A DNA stretch of 64,000 nucleotides from Pichia kudriavzevii (Eukaryota; Ascomycota; Pichiomycetes; Pichiales; Pichiaceae). The stretch spans positions 1,240,001 to 1,304,000 of the forward strand of contig NC_042507.1 of the NCBI RefSeq assembly GCF_003054445.1, read 5' to 3'. The position numbers and the translations under genes are program-made. Under the pieces are notes generated by a model. The model made no database searches. It was not told where the DNA came from and saw nothing but the letters and a program-made list of their open reading frames with translations. Shown piece after piece: positions 49,240 to 60,561 of this stretch (its first letter is position 1; each line of letters starts with the position of its first letter).

Positions 49240-50579
49240 CTGATGATGAGCAGCCTAGTTGTATAAAATACATAGTTATTAGAAAGAGCTCTCAATTGCA
49301 AGATATTTCCTTCTACTTTCCTTTGGATAACTTTTAGCCACAGTTGACTTTTGTGTTGTTTGGATAGATGACATTAATATTCTGAAAAACAGAAATGTCT
49401 TGGTTCTGCTTGGCTTTAAGCACTTCCAGAAATATTTGTTTTCTTATAGCTAGAAACTTTGTTTCATGGGTGATAGAGAGTCCGCTGTGGGACTTTAATC
49501 CAAACACTGCAACCACTTGAGGGAAACAAGTAGAGACAAAAATATAATCATTGGTTCTATGTGAATTAACAGGGGATTACCAATCCATTCTTGAGTTCAA
49601 AGAATAGTCATAGATTTCTAAATTTGAGGCAGCAACAGTTTTATGAACACATTTAGAATCGTAATGTATATGTAACGAAAGTGCTTGGTGCAAGAAAATA
49701 GGTTGGGTTTTTCAACGGTGAGTAGAAACTATTTCTTTCCTGTCAGCAATAATATCTATTCTTCACGACTTTGAGAAAGTTTAGCCTCTACCTAAATCTC
49801 TCGTGGATTACAGATAAACTGGAAGGTTTATTGTATGAATATTGAAAACACATAGAAGAAACAAAAAAAACTTTTCCCTGTTGGACCTGTGACATGTCAG
49901 ATATAAGATTTCAACACATCATGGTTAGTTACGCATAGAGGAGTTTCGAAGAGTAAAAGATCTATCTTTTGTATAGATCAAAAATTCCTTTATATCACAT
50001 CAAATAAAACAATCACCACGGATGATATTTTCATTATTTTGCAAGAGCTGCGTTATTTATACAAAATACTTCCGCATTTCTAAGGAAAGTGTGAAAACAA
50101 GTGGTGGGGTGTTCTTTTTTCTCATTTCACACTCCAAGAAGCTGTATCTTTGCTAAAACCTAGATATACGTCACTTGCTTGAGTTTTAATTGTGTAAACC
50201 AGGTTAACTTGCAAGACATAAAATCAATGGTTACGATGGGCTAAAATAAACCTACTTAAAATATTTGTAAGTAGTAATTTGACGATACAAAATTCCTGTC
50301 AAATCATAATTTGAGTGACTAAAGTTTAATGAATAACCCACCATGCGGTCACAGCTTTAAAAAAAAAAAAGCAATATTGTTAGGTTAGTGAACCAAAGTC
50401 TCATCCAACAACTTTTTTGTACCTGAAAATGAAAGGATGTTTTATTAAACACACTTATATAATGAACACATAAAAAAGACATACAATAAAAAAAATAAGA
50501 AATGTTGATAATGAAAAATAGATATTACTGAATAGAAAAACAAATTATAAAGATGATTAAAAGTATGTAATCAAAGAAC
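49240..50579. other. Unusually long convergent gap, no gene seen
   Basis: 1340 bases between the 3' ends of SSP120 and YEF3. Open frames are all under 61 codons and lack ATG starts or recognisable content. No tRNA B-box, box C/D pairing or simple repeat is evident. It may hold a noncoding RNA or a lost gene, but I see nothing that supports either. Confidence 0.5.
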
Positions 50580-53500
50580 TTAGAATTCGTCATCGGAAGA
50601 AACGTAAGCATCACCTAATTCCTTCTTCTTCTTCATTCTTTCCTTCTTTTTCTTTCTTAATTCAGCAGAAGATAACTTAGCCTTCTTCTTAGTAGCAGCG
50701 ATCTTGTTACCCATAGCATCGAACTTGTCTTCTTCATCTTCCTTCTTGGATAATCTTGGACCGGAACCTTGACCTTGGACCCAGTTGTGACCAGATGGAA
50801 TCATTTTACCGTTGTTAACAGCCCAGACTTCTTCAGTCAAGTTCTTGGTGAATTCAGCAGAGTGAGTAATGATAATAACACCACCTTCGAATGCCTTCAA
50901 TGCCTTAGATAATGCACCTAAAGAATCTCTGTCAAGATAGTTAGTTGGTTCATCTAAAACAATCAAGTGAGGTCTTTGCCATGTACATGCTGCTAAGACC
51001 AACTTAACCTTTTGACCACCAGACAAACCTCTGATTCTAGAGTGGGAAACTAATTCTGCATCTAAACCTAACATAGCACAGTGATCTTCAATTTCCTTTC
51101 TAGTCAATGGTCTGAATTGACCAGAAGCTAAAGCTTCCTTCATATCAACTTCAGCAACCATCTTAGAGTGAGATTCAACTAATTCACCTCTTGGTAACCA
51201 AGCGTTATCAACAGATAACATTGGAACCCATCTTTCAGACTTCATACCAATGTTTTCACCTAATAAGAAAGAACATTCATATTCGTAAGTGTTCTTGAAC
51301 TTTCTTCTGGAGTGAATACCTGCAATTCTTCTTGGAGTACCTTCAATCTTGAAAATCTTGTTCATAGCTTGTTCATCGTTTTCGTTGATTTGTCTGGAAG
51401 CTCTATCCATAGTTTCTCTATCTTCACCAGTTTGGAATCTCCATTGGATATATTCAGATGGAGTCTTGTCCAAGTGGGAGTCAATATGTGCGAAAGCGTG
51501 TTGCTTGATGTAAGCAATTCTACAGTTTTCATGGACGTAAACTTCACCAGTTGTTGGTAATAATTCACCAGTCAAGACGTTAATCAAGGTGGACTTACCA
51601 GCACCATTTGGACCAATGACGGCAATTCTAGAAGATAAGGAACATTGGAAGTTAATGTCGGAAATTTGTGGCTTTGCAGTACCTGGGTATTGGAAGGACA
51701 TGTTAGAGACCTTGACAATAGCCTTTTGCTTGGTCTTAACACCTTCTAAGAAACCTGGTTCTGGGAACTTGAATTCAAGGTCAGAAGCACCAATTTCTTC
51801 ATAAGCCTTAGCTGCTGGGACTCTCTTGATGAATTCAGAAAGGTTACCCTTGTACTTTCTTAACTTGTAACCTTCATAGTGGATAATGTATTGGGTGGTT
51901 CTGTCTAAGAAACCAGAGTCGTGAGAGACAGTAATAGAGGTAATACCACAAGTGTTTAAGTAGTTGACTAACCAGTCAACGTTAACAACATCTAAATGGT
52001 TAGTTGGTTCATCCAATAATAGAATATCAGCATTCTTTAAGACAGCCTTTGCTAAAGCTAACTTCATCTTCCAACCACCAGATAATGCAGAGATTGGTCT
52101 GTCCAACATTTCTTCGGAGAAGCCGAATTCTAACAACTTAGCTCTAACGGTTTCTCTGTCACCACAATCACCTTCAGCGACAACGTAATCGGTGGTTGGG
52201 GTGTCTGCGTGGGTACCATCGATATCGTGTTCAACGTAAATGGTTCTACATTCATCTTGGGATGGGAAACCTTCAACTTGACCGTTAGCAATAGCTCTCA
52301 TTAAGGTGGACTTACCAGCACCATTTGGACCACATAAACCATATCTTCTACCTCTCTTTAGTCTTAATTGAGTCTTGTTTAACAAAATCTTAGCACCATA
52401 AGCAAGGGAGAATTCACAGTTACATAAGTCTTCACCTTCATCATCTTCATCTTCCCAAACTGGTGGTTGAGGAATGTTGTCGACAGAGGTCTTTCTGAAT
52501 TCTTCAATGATATCCTTGGATTCCTTTTCGTGTAAGAAGATGGTCAAGAAAGGAGATAAAGAAGAGCTCCATGCTTGTGGATCAATCTTTCTTTCATCAA
52601 TCAAATCACCTGCAATAGCAGCAACATAAGATTTAACAACATTGAATCTTTCTGGAGTGTTTGCAGTTAATTTTTCCAAAATATCCAAGTTGACCTTGAC
52701 ATCACCGGCGTGGGAGATTTCTGGAATGGAATCATCTTCTGGAATAGCACCAACTCTTCTTAAAGTGTTTAATGCTCTATCAGTAACAGATCTAGCTTCT
52801 GGATCTGCAATAACGTCCAAGTTAGCCTTCAAAGCTGGGAACAACTTAGACATGAATGGGGTGATGACTTGAGGATCATCGACTAACTTACACATGTTGT
52901 CGATAATAACAGCAGACTTTCTCTTAATAGAGGTATCTCTCTCAGCCAAACCTCTAGATAATAATGGGGACATGATGGATAAAGCAGCAGTTGTAACTTC
53001 AGAGACAAAGGTAGTTGCACCTAAAGCGTGGACGGTTTCTGGAACTTCCTTAGGGTTACCAATAGAAGAAATCAACTTTGGAATAAATGGTTCAATATCC
53101 TTGTTTTCAACAGTTGCAGTACATTTGGTCATACATTCAGTTGCAGCCTTCTTGACATCAACCTTAGTATCCCACATAGCTTCGGATAAGACTGGAATCA
53201 ATTCAATCATTCTCAAAGCCAATTGGTCCTTTGCAGTTTCAACAAAGATTGCGATTGCAGATAAAACTGCAACCTTTTCTTGCCATTTAGAAGTGGTTGA
53301 TAATCTTTCAACTAATCTTGGCAAGATATCCTTGATAGCGACAGGAGTGACAGCTCTAACTAAAGCGTTCAAAGCCTTAGAAGCGACATCTCTAACAACA
53401 GCATCCTTGTCACCGGTTTTTTCAGCAACATCTTGAGTTAAAGCAATGACATAAGGTTCAACAGATGGTGCCAAGTCGTTAGCCGAAGCAATGTGTGCGA

Positions 53501-53717
53501 CTGCTTCTAAAGCGTTAGCAGCGGTCTTCTTGTCCTTGATAGCCTTCTTTAATTCAGCAAAGAATTCGACTGGGACATCGTGTTCAATGATTTCACCATT
53601 CAAGAATGAGGAAACATTGGATGCAGCAGCATCAACATTTTCAGGGGTAGCAACAGCTAACTTATTGAAAAGTTCAGCTAAAACTTCAACAGATTGCTTT
53701 GATTCAGCAGCAGACAT
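50580..53717 (-). CDS. YEF3: Translation elongation factor 3
   Basis: 1045-residue fungal eEF3, an ABC ATPase that binds the ribosome and drives E-site tRNA release. N-terminal HEAT repeats (residues about 1-320) are followed by a four-helix bundle. NBD1 has [35 protein letters not shown] and [14 protein letters not shown]2 has [39 protein letters not shown] and [12 protein letters not shown], with the eEF3-specific chromodomain inserted (about residues 775-865). The C-terminus is Lys-rich and ends in an acidic patch ([17 protein letters not shown]). Codon choice is highly biased, as expected for a very abundant protein. The length nearly equals S. cerevisiae Yef3 (1044). Confidence 0.98.
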   Translation of the reverse strand: MSAAESKQSVEVLAELFNKLAVATPENVDAAASNVSSFLNGEIIEHDVPVEFFAELKKAIKDKKTAANALEAVAHIASANDLAPSVEPYVIALTQDVAEKTGDKDAVVRDVASKALNALVRAVTPVAIKDILPRLVERLSTTSKWQEKVAVLSAIAIFVETAKDQLALRMIELIPVLSEAMWDTKVDVKKAATECMTKCTATVENKDIEPFIPKLISSIGNPKEVPETVHALGATTFVSEVTTAALSIMSPLLSRGLAERDTSIKRKSAVIIDNMCKLVDDPQVITPFMSKLFPALKANLDVIADPEARSVTDRALNTLRRVGAIPEDDSIPEISHAGDVKVNLDILEKLTANTPERFNVVKSYVAAIAGDLIDERKIDPQAWSSSLSPFLTIFLHEKESKDIIEEFRKTSVDNIPQPPVWEDEDDEGEDLCNCEFSLAYGAKILLNKTQLRLKRGRRYGLCGPNGAGKSTLMRAIANGQVEGFPSQDECRTIYVEHDIDGTHADTPTTDYVVAEGDCGDRETVRAKLLEFGFSEEMLDRPISALSGGWKMKLALAKAVLKNADILLLDEPTNHLDVVNVDWLVNYLNTCGITSITVSHDSGFLDRTTQYIIHYEGYKLRKYKGNLSEFIKRVPAAKAYEEIGASDLEFKFPEPGFLEGVKTKQKAIVKVSNMSFQYPGTAKPQISDINFQCSLSSRIAVIGPNGAGKSTLINVLTGELLPTTGEVYVHENCRIAYIKQHAFAHIDSHLDKTPSEYIQWRFQTGEDRETMDRASRQINENDEQAMNKIFKIEGTPRRIAGIHSRRKFKNTYEYECSFLLGENIGMKSERWVPMLSVDNAWLPRGELVESHSKMVAEVDMKEALASGQFRPLTRKEIEDHCAMLGLDAELVSHSRIRGLSGGQKVKLVLAACTWQRPHLIVLDEPTNYLDRDSLGALSKALKAFEGGVIIITHSAEFTKNLTEEVWAVNNGKMIPSGHNWVQGQGSGPRLSKKEDEEDKFDAMGNKIAATKKKAKLSSAELRKKKKERMKKKKELGDAYVSSDDEF

Positions 53718-54011
53718 GGAGATGCTTTATGACAAACGAAGGAAAGAAAAAGAGAAGTAGAGGAGAAAAGAAAAAACAAAAGGGAGGAGTAGAAAAAGTA
53801 CAATCAAGCAAACAAGAAGAAACAAGGTTAAATTGAGAGAATCGTTGGTTTTTACCAACAGTGGCGAACCGAAAAGTAAAAATTTTTCACTTGAGAGAAA
53901 AAGAAAATTTTTTTTTTTCCAATTTGCAAAAAAGAAATAAAAAAATAAAAAAATCAAAAATAAAAAAAAATCAAAAATAAAAAATAAAAAATAAAAAATA
54001 AAAAATAAAAA

Positions 54012-54071
<60 letters not shown>

Positions 54072-54488
54072 AAAAATAAAAAATCAAAAATAAAAAATCA
54101 AAAATAAAAAATCAAAAATAAAAAATAAAAAATAAAAAATAAAAAATAAAAAATAAAAAAAATACAACCGCGGCGATCGACGCAGCGGGCTGAAAAATGC
54201 TGCCTTTTCTGTTTTCGTTTTCCTCCTCCCTCTTTGGGATCCCACTTTGCCATGGTACACTTATCTGCATTTTCGCTGATACTGAATGAAGGTGCCATAT
54301 TAAGACAAGAGAGAACCAGAGATGCATCTATCCATAAAAACAAAATGGGTTATAATGTTAAATACGTACATTTAGACATTCTTAAATATTGAAACTACTC
54401 CCCCCTTCCCTCTTCCCTCCTTCCCCATCTTACCACCTGCTCTTTCTTCCTTTATCATTCTTCCGTTTGCACTCCCACCATACAAACG
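53718..54488. other. YEF3-arrestin divergent promoter
   Basis: 771 bases. About a third is the A-rich array (53929-54163); the rest holds pyrimidine-rich leader sequence for both genes. No gene is called. Confidence 0.6.
53929..54163. repeat. A-rich array with 56-base homopolymer
   Basis: Tandem AAAAAT/AAAAATC units flank an uninterrupted run of 56 A (54014-54069), with more units beyond. Such poly(dA:dT) tracts exclude nucleosomes, and this one lies about 300 bases upstream of YEF3. Confidence 0.93.
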
Positions 54489-56956
54489 ATGCTCGATCTA
54501 CTCAACTCCCCCGTGTTTCCCCTGGAGGAGTTGTCTACACAGACGTATGTGAAATTACCCAAACACCCGCATGCAGAGTCGAAATCGGTGAAACTATACA
54601 TCATTTTGGCAGAGCCACACCTATTCTTGGAGGGATTCGAGAAGGCAGAGTACCAGTCGAGACCGCCAGCCATTCTACGTGGATGCTTGTTTCTCCGGAT
54701 CTTGCATCCAGTGAAAATTAAAGACATCACACTCAAATTTAAGGGTACGTCGAGAACAGAGTGGCCAGAAGGTATACCTCCAAGGAAAGTTGAAAACATT
54801 GAAGAAAAAGGACTAATCAACCATACATGGCCATTCTATAACCATTTGAATCACTATCCTACTTTGCCAAACTCAAGGAACAACGCCGATATTTACATCC
54901 CCAAACCAAATTCAGACGTTTCCAATTTCTCGCTCGATGCTTCACTATCCCCTGTAACGTCCTTCACAGATATAAAGCCAATCAAATCTCCAACGTCCAT
55001 CTTGAAATCTTTCAGAAGTCCCACTTCTTCTTTGAGTTTGACCGATATCAAATCTTCAAAATCCAATTCTGCACTCGACGAAAAAGTGTTCCACCCAGGA
55101 GATTACGTCTATTCCTTTGAATTGCCAATTCAATCGTCTCTGCCGGAAACTGTTAATGCCACCTTTGGATCCATCTCTTATTTTCTAGAGGCACACGTGG
55201 AGAGACGCGGAGCTTTTAAGACTAGTTTAACTGCTAGACGGCCCGTTAGCATAATAAGGATCCCATTTGAAAGTTCAAGTGAAGAAAATGAACCAATAAT
55301 TATTGACAGAGACTGGGAAAATAAGTTGCAGTATGACATTGCTATCTATTCCAAACAGGTCATTTTGAACTCTTATTTACCCATATCTTTTAGAATGATA
55401 CCACTTGACAAACTTAAGGTTCATCGTATTAGGGTATATATAACCGAACATCTGGAATATTATTGTCATAACAAAAAAGTTCATCGCACAGAGCCGCCAA
55501 AGAAAATCTTACTCTTGGAACATAAACCTGTCAAACCAAACGATAACTTACTGTCATTAGGTGATGATGAAATCGGAGGCGTGGAATTAGATTTCCAGGT
55601 TTTCATACCTGAATATTATACTGATAGATTGAAGTTACACCATGATACATCTAGCGAAGATATTCAAGCCCATCATTGGATCAAAATTTGTATCAGGATT
55701 TCCAAATCTGAACCAACCCCAGAAGACCCTGACAAACGCAAACAGTATGAACTATCAATAGATTCTCCATTGCACATTTTGAGCCCCCATTGTGTCCATG
55801 CAAATACCTTACTTCCCTCCTATGACGAGCAAATAAGACTTGATTGCACAAACTCGGATAATACTTCAAATAAAACGTTGACACCTAGGGCAGCAGCAAC
55901 AACAACACCAATCCATCCACCCCAAACAAGGCAATCAATTGATAAAATGATGACACCAAGGGAGGACACCATTCTGGACTCTAACTTGTTTAAACCAGAC
56001 GATTCAACACCAATAGAACTGTTGTCAACACAGGCAAAACCATTTTCACCGATTGCATCCCCCCAGTTGAACGCAATTAACCCAGAACTAAGAGATTCTC
56101 CCATCATCAGACCATTGGATTTGTCTCCGGTTTCATCACCAGTCCCAAGACAATCGAGATCGAAAACAAGCTCGTCAGCTCGAAGCAGGACAATGTCTCC
56201 AATGAGTAGATCGAATTCTGCCCTGCCGCATCTGATGATGGCAAGGATGTCCTCACAGTCTTCCCTGCACGATGAACCTCCACCACCTCCGTTTGTTGAA
56301 AACCCACCCTCTTATGAGGAGGCAGTGAAGAAATCATCCCAAACAGCAACAGCAACAACGACAACGACATCGACGTCACTTTCAGTAGCGACGTCTGTTT
56401 CCACAACATCGAAGCCTAGGACCGATAGGACAAACTCAACATCTTCGCATTCCTTAAATTCGAACAATTCGGGAAGTTCAGGAATTTCCTTCAAAGTTAA
56501 GCGTGTTTCACACTCCAAGTCGTCAACTTCTTCTTCACAGATACCTGAAGGCAGACAAGGCTCTAATTCTACAACCAACTCTACATCTGTTTCCAATCCT
56601 TCTGTTAATCAACACAAAAATATAAATACCGATATGGGTACTACAAGGATCTCACTCAACTTGAGCTCTACCAAATTACCACAAACATTGTCTAGGCTAG
56701 GGTCTACGATGAATATGAACAATTCAAGTTCCTCAATGACACCAACCGAGACGGAGACTCCATCTATTTCATCACAGCTTCAATCACCACAAGATGAAGC
56801 GGATGTTAGAGGCGGCACTACTCAGGAGAGAAATAAACAAATCCGAGGTCGAATCATGAGAAATACACCATCGTTTGATCTGGCACAAGATACGGATCTG
56901 AAGTTCAAAATCACACCAATCAGAAGCCCAAGTGTCTCGCCAGCTCCATATAACAG

Positions 56957-56990
<34 letters not shown>

Positions 56991-57533
56991 CCGTCGCATG
57001 TACGCTCTGCATCCCCCGCACCAATGGTTGCAAACGACCGCAACTTGAACAAACTAGTGAAATGTTCCTTCACTCCGGGATTTTCCATCCAACCTAGCAC
57101 TAGCAGTCCCTTGATCAATTCAATCAGTACTAGTGCACCAGACTCTCAACTCCCCAATATTAGCATCACCAATTCCAATTCGGATGGTACCGATGAGACC
57201 AACCATATAATAGACCCCCTATTAGAAGGAAATGCCTCAGATGTCTCATCCACGGAGGACATCACCGAAAATGCGCATCCTCATAGCATTTTGAGTGATT
57301 CGTATCATCTACACTCCAATACACTGGGATCGTTGAATACACTAGACATTATTCCTACATCGGGCGACGAGCGGTTGTTGAAAAACAGCCTCAGCGGTCC
57401 TTCCTCTTCAACAGCAGACGTCAGCCGTCCCTTCTTTAACGAGACAGCCCTAAACTACCTTGGGAATAACACGGGAACCACTTTTCTCACCAACTTTGAG
57501 GATACAGACATCACCAGCATGGACAAACGTTGA
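54489..57533 (+). CDS. Alpha-arrestin (ART family ubiquitin-ligase adaptor)
   Basis: 1014-residue adaptor that would bring the Rsp5 ubiquitin ligase to nutrient transporters. The arrestin-N domain starts at VKLYIILAEPHLFLEGFE and contains LRGCLFLRILHPVKIKDITL and RTEWPEGIPP with HTWPFYN. The arrestin-C domain spans about residues 275-440 (YDIAIYSKQVILNSYLPISF). The long Ser/Thr-rich tail carries a consensus PY motif (PPSY in VENPPSYEEAVKK, about residue 606), a PY-like LPSYDE, and a run of Ser from a TCA repeat (about 56958-56990). The TEWPEG/HTWPF block points to the Aly (Art3/Art6) type rather than Rod1, but I am not certain which member it is. Confidence 0.82.
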
Positions 57534-58110
57534 AAATGACACCATCATATGGGACCATTCCTACAGAGTCCCTGTTGTTCCATGAGCAAAATAGAGATGG
57601 AATATGGAAATGAAGAAAAAAAAAAGGGAAAAAAGGAAAAAATAACAATATAGACCGACATGATATATGCAGTATACACACCACGTAAACGCAAACTTTA
57701 AAAATGTTTCCAACGGCTTCTAAATCTCACGACTAAAAGTCTCGGCACTAAGTTCCCGCGAGCCTATTAGGCCCAAAGCCAAAAAAAATAGTCTTCCCCG
57801 GATCCTCGGATAGTGCAAGTGTTAGACCAGCACCGTTTCTATTGTTATAAAAATGGGGCCATTCCCTTTTATGGCCTTATTATTGCATTGGAAGTGAAAG
57901 GGGATGGGAATGGTGCCTAACAGATCTAGCCGTTTTGCATTGTGAAGGAGGTATATAATGTAGGGAGTGTGCTCCATGTGTAATGCGTTAAAAGTAAGTA
58001 AGTCTGTTAGTTAATCAGTTAGTCAGTGAGATTTGTATACGATTTGTGTTTGTAACTGTGAAGCAGAAGACACAGTAGGGATAACAGAGAAGAATCAAAA
58101 CAACAAAGGC
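57534..58110. other. Arrestin-orphan ORF intergenic region
   Basis: 577 bases. A frame contiguous with the downstream ORF opens at 58033 but has no ATG before 58111. No other gene is seen. Confidence 0.5.
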
Positions 58111-58536
58111 ATGTACAAGACAGAGAAGAATCCACTAGTGTTTTGCATTGACCGAGGAATAACCATTGAGGAGGTTGCTGATGTGGAGGAGAGCTATGGT
58201 CTGCTGAATTTCCCGTATGATTGTCGATACATGTCGCACAGCGATGGTTCTCTAAGCTTCAATGAGGTTAACCGAAACAGAATGTTTCAGGTATCCCACG
58301 CACAAAGAGAACGAATGAAACATTACAAGTCTTCTATTATATCTTGCAAGCGAGACAACTACGAGCTGGTGAAGCTTCTCGAGTCCATTGCCGCCTCTCA
58401 TTACACCAGCGTACCAATGGTGGTAAAGTCCTGGAAGGCCAAGAGACATCACGTTTGGTACTATTTTGATGACGATTACAACAGCGTACACTTGAGTGAC
58501 GCAGAGCTCGATTCCTTGGACGAACTCCTACTTTGA
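58111..58536 (+). CDS. Small protein of unknown function
   Basis: 141 residues from the first ATG (MYKTEKNPLVFCIDRGITIE). I do not recognise it. It is hydrophilic, with no signal peptide or membrane segment. A basic middle (HAQRERMKHYKSS, KSWKAKRHHVWYYF) leads to a strongly acidic C-terminus (DDDYNSVHLSDAELDSLDEL). Composition and the length of the frame favour a real gene, but a species-restricted or rapidly evolving one. It lies between the arrestin and the oxidase, and converges on the latter with 253 bases between stops. Confidence 0.55.
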   Translation: MYKTEKNPLVFCIDRGITIEEVADVEESYGLLNFPYDCRYMSHSDGSLSFNEVNRNRMFQVSHAQRERMKHYKSSIISCKRDNYELVKLLESIAASHYTSVPMVVKSWKAKRHHVWYYFDDDYNSVHLSDAELDSLDELLL

Positions 58537-58789
58537 TTCACCCTCTACATTGACATAATATTCCAGCTTTCCCACATTTTATTCAGCTTTATTTATATAC
58601 GTATAGCAACTCCATAGACAAATAGTTGTATATAACGCAATAGATTCTAAAGAAATTCAAGTATATCCGATTCACACTTGCTTATATATAATCCAAAAGA
58701 TGTTAAAAAGAATCCACCGGATTAAATTTACACATGCCTATTTGCATCCCGATAGCTTTCAAAAATAATCCACCGAATCGCAACTACAA

Positions 58790-60076
58790 TTAGAGTTTGG
58801 GCTTGTTCTCATTGTGGAACTTAATTTCCGACAAATCTGGATAACCGCCATTCAACCTCCATCCACATCTCGCTGGATCAAATCCCTCACTTTCCTTCCA
58901 TTTCCAAAGTTGAGTCATTTTATCATTGAGTTTACCCTGTAATTTGTCGGCAATGTATCTCCCAATATTAGGTAGAAACTTGAAGGCATGACCAGAGTCG
59001 CCGGAAGCAACAAAGAGGTCCTCACAATCGGGGACACTGTCAATGATAAAATTGGAATCTTGTGTGTCACCGATCCAACAGATTTTGGAATCAAGGAGCC
59101 GATGGTAAGCTAACTCGGGGACATATTTAGATAGCAGAAGTTTAGCTTCACGCACCCCATGTTGCGGAATGGTGTCCGTGGGATTCTCATTCTTGAACCT
59201 AGGCAGAGATACCTTGGAGGAGGAATACGACGTATCTTGCATATTTCTTGCTCCAATCCCCGGTAAGGCAATTTTCAGCAACCTGGTCTCCGGATCTGGG
59301 GGGAAGAAATAGCCCATTTCACAGTCAAATAGTACCGGCATATTCTTAAATCTCTCATACTCACCTTGGGTGAGTTTGATGAATGTGACAAACAACCCAG
59401 ACGCACTCTGCTGATTTTTCAGATCCAGCAGACGTGCTGTATTGGCACCTAGGGCAATGAGAACCTTATCTGCAGTTAAATGGGAACCATCTTTGGTTTC
59501 AATTCTAGTCTTCCCATTTCTCCTCAACAGGTGGATGGCCTTACCCCTATCACCGAAGAGAAACCGGACACCTAAACTCCGTGCCTCTTTATATACAGCT
59601 CTCAATGCGTTTCCCGAATGCGCCAACCCACCATATGGATTGAACTTGGAGGTCTCCCCCTCCCGAAGAGAGTTGTAACGTAAGAACTCGAACCGATGCG
59701 ATAGTTCTTCTCCGCCATTGAAGTATTCAATATCTAAGCTCTTGCCGAACCTTTGTAGATTTGCAATACCAGCATTCTCATAATCGATTCGTGCTTTGAA
59801 CGAACTTGGTGTGATCATAACTCGACCACAATTGTTGTAGATGCCCTTGAACTTTGGATCCGATTTCCATGCCTCAATTGCTTCGATTGATAGCTTTGTG
59901 TAAACTTCGTCGTCATATTCACCACGCACAATTTTGTTGTAATCAGTAGCAGCAGACCATGGACTTGGCGGTTCAAATGCGTCAATTGCAGTGACGGCAT
60001 ATCCTCTCTTAGCTAGCTCCACTGCAGTAGCTAACCCAAATACTCCACATCCTACAATAAGATACGTTTCTGTCAT
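58790..60076 (-). CDS. FAD-dependent amino-acid/fructosyl-amino-acid oxidase (DAO/MSOX family)
   Basis: 428-residue flavoenzyme. The N-terminal FAD motif is YLIVGCGVFGLATAVELAKR with the adenine-ribose acidic residue in VTAIDAFEPP. The block ATDYNKIVRGEYDDEVYTKL is typical of fungal fructosyl-amino-acid, saccharopine and pipecolate oxidases. The C-terminal block DLFVASGDSGHAFKFLPNIG is the flavin-binding segment of that group. These enzymes oxidise secondary amines and release H2O2. The C-terminus -PKL is a weak PTS1-like tripeptide, so peroxisomal location is possible. The frame runs 30 bases upstream without ATG; the ATG at 60074-60076 is right at the FAD motif. It is divergent from a zinc-cluster regulator. 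The substrate cannot be assigned. Confidence 0.85.
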   Translation of the reverse strand: MTETYLIVGCGVFGLATAVELAKRGYAVTAIDAFEPPSPWSAATDYNKIVRGEYDDEVYTKLSIEAIEAWKSDPKFKGIYNNCGRVMITPSSFKARIDYENAGIANLQRFGKSLDIEYFNGGEELSHRFEFLRYNSLREGETSKFNPYGGLAHSGNALRAVYKEARSLGVRFLFGDRGKAIHLLRRNGKTRIETKDGSHLTADKVLIALGANTARLLDLKNQQSASGLFVTFIKLTQGEYERFKNMPVLFDCEMGYFFPPDPETRLLKIALPGIGARNMQDTSYSSSKVSLPRFKNENPTDTIPQHGVREAKLLLSKYVPELAYHRLLDSKICWIGDTQDSNFIIDSVPDCEDLFVASGDSGHAFKFLPNIGRYIADKLQGKLNDKMTQLWKWKESEGFDPARCGWRLNGGYPDLSEIKFHNENKPKL

Positions 60077-60561
60077 TGTTTTTGTTTTTTCGGATTCACC
60101 CAACACAAGTTCCTAATTAATAGATGTTTTTTTATAGAAATGTAAACAGAAAAAAAAAAGGTAAGACAAATGCAAACTTCGCTGAGTTGTTCCTTCTTTC
60201 CACATCAAGAGATATCCTACCCACTCTTATATGGAGATATGTTAATAAGACAACACACATACAACGCTCTCTGATCCGATAGAGCCCAACATCCATGGCA
60301 GTTGAATCCGCGCGCATTGACTTGCCGTAATAATGTACAGACATTACTTCATTTACATGGTCTGTTATCAGATGGAGAACGTTTCCTTCGGTGACGCTTT
60401 TTTTCATGTACATTGGGCGCATCCACTGTCTTTTTTTAGCGGGAGGAGGTTCTATTTTGATGCAGTTGGAATTTTTTTTTTCTTTCTTTTCCAGCTTTGA
60501 CCATGTTTTCTGAAAGGTTGCTCTCTTAACGTTAAGTTGTTCAGGACAGCCAGAAGGAGGA
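60077..60561. other. Oxidase-regulator divergent promoter
   Basis: 485 bases shared by the oxidase and the zinc-cluster gene. It contains a CCGCGCGC stretch at about 60308 and T-rich leader sequence. No clear CGG pair is identified and no extra gene. Confidence 0.5.

Noticed and set aside
49334-49516. 60-codon minus-strand frame in the SSP120-YEF3 gap
   Set aside because: No ATG start, no recognisable content and a length expected by chance.
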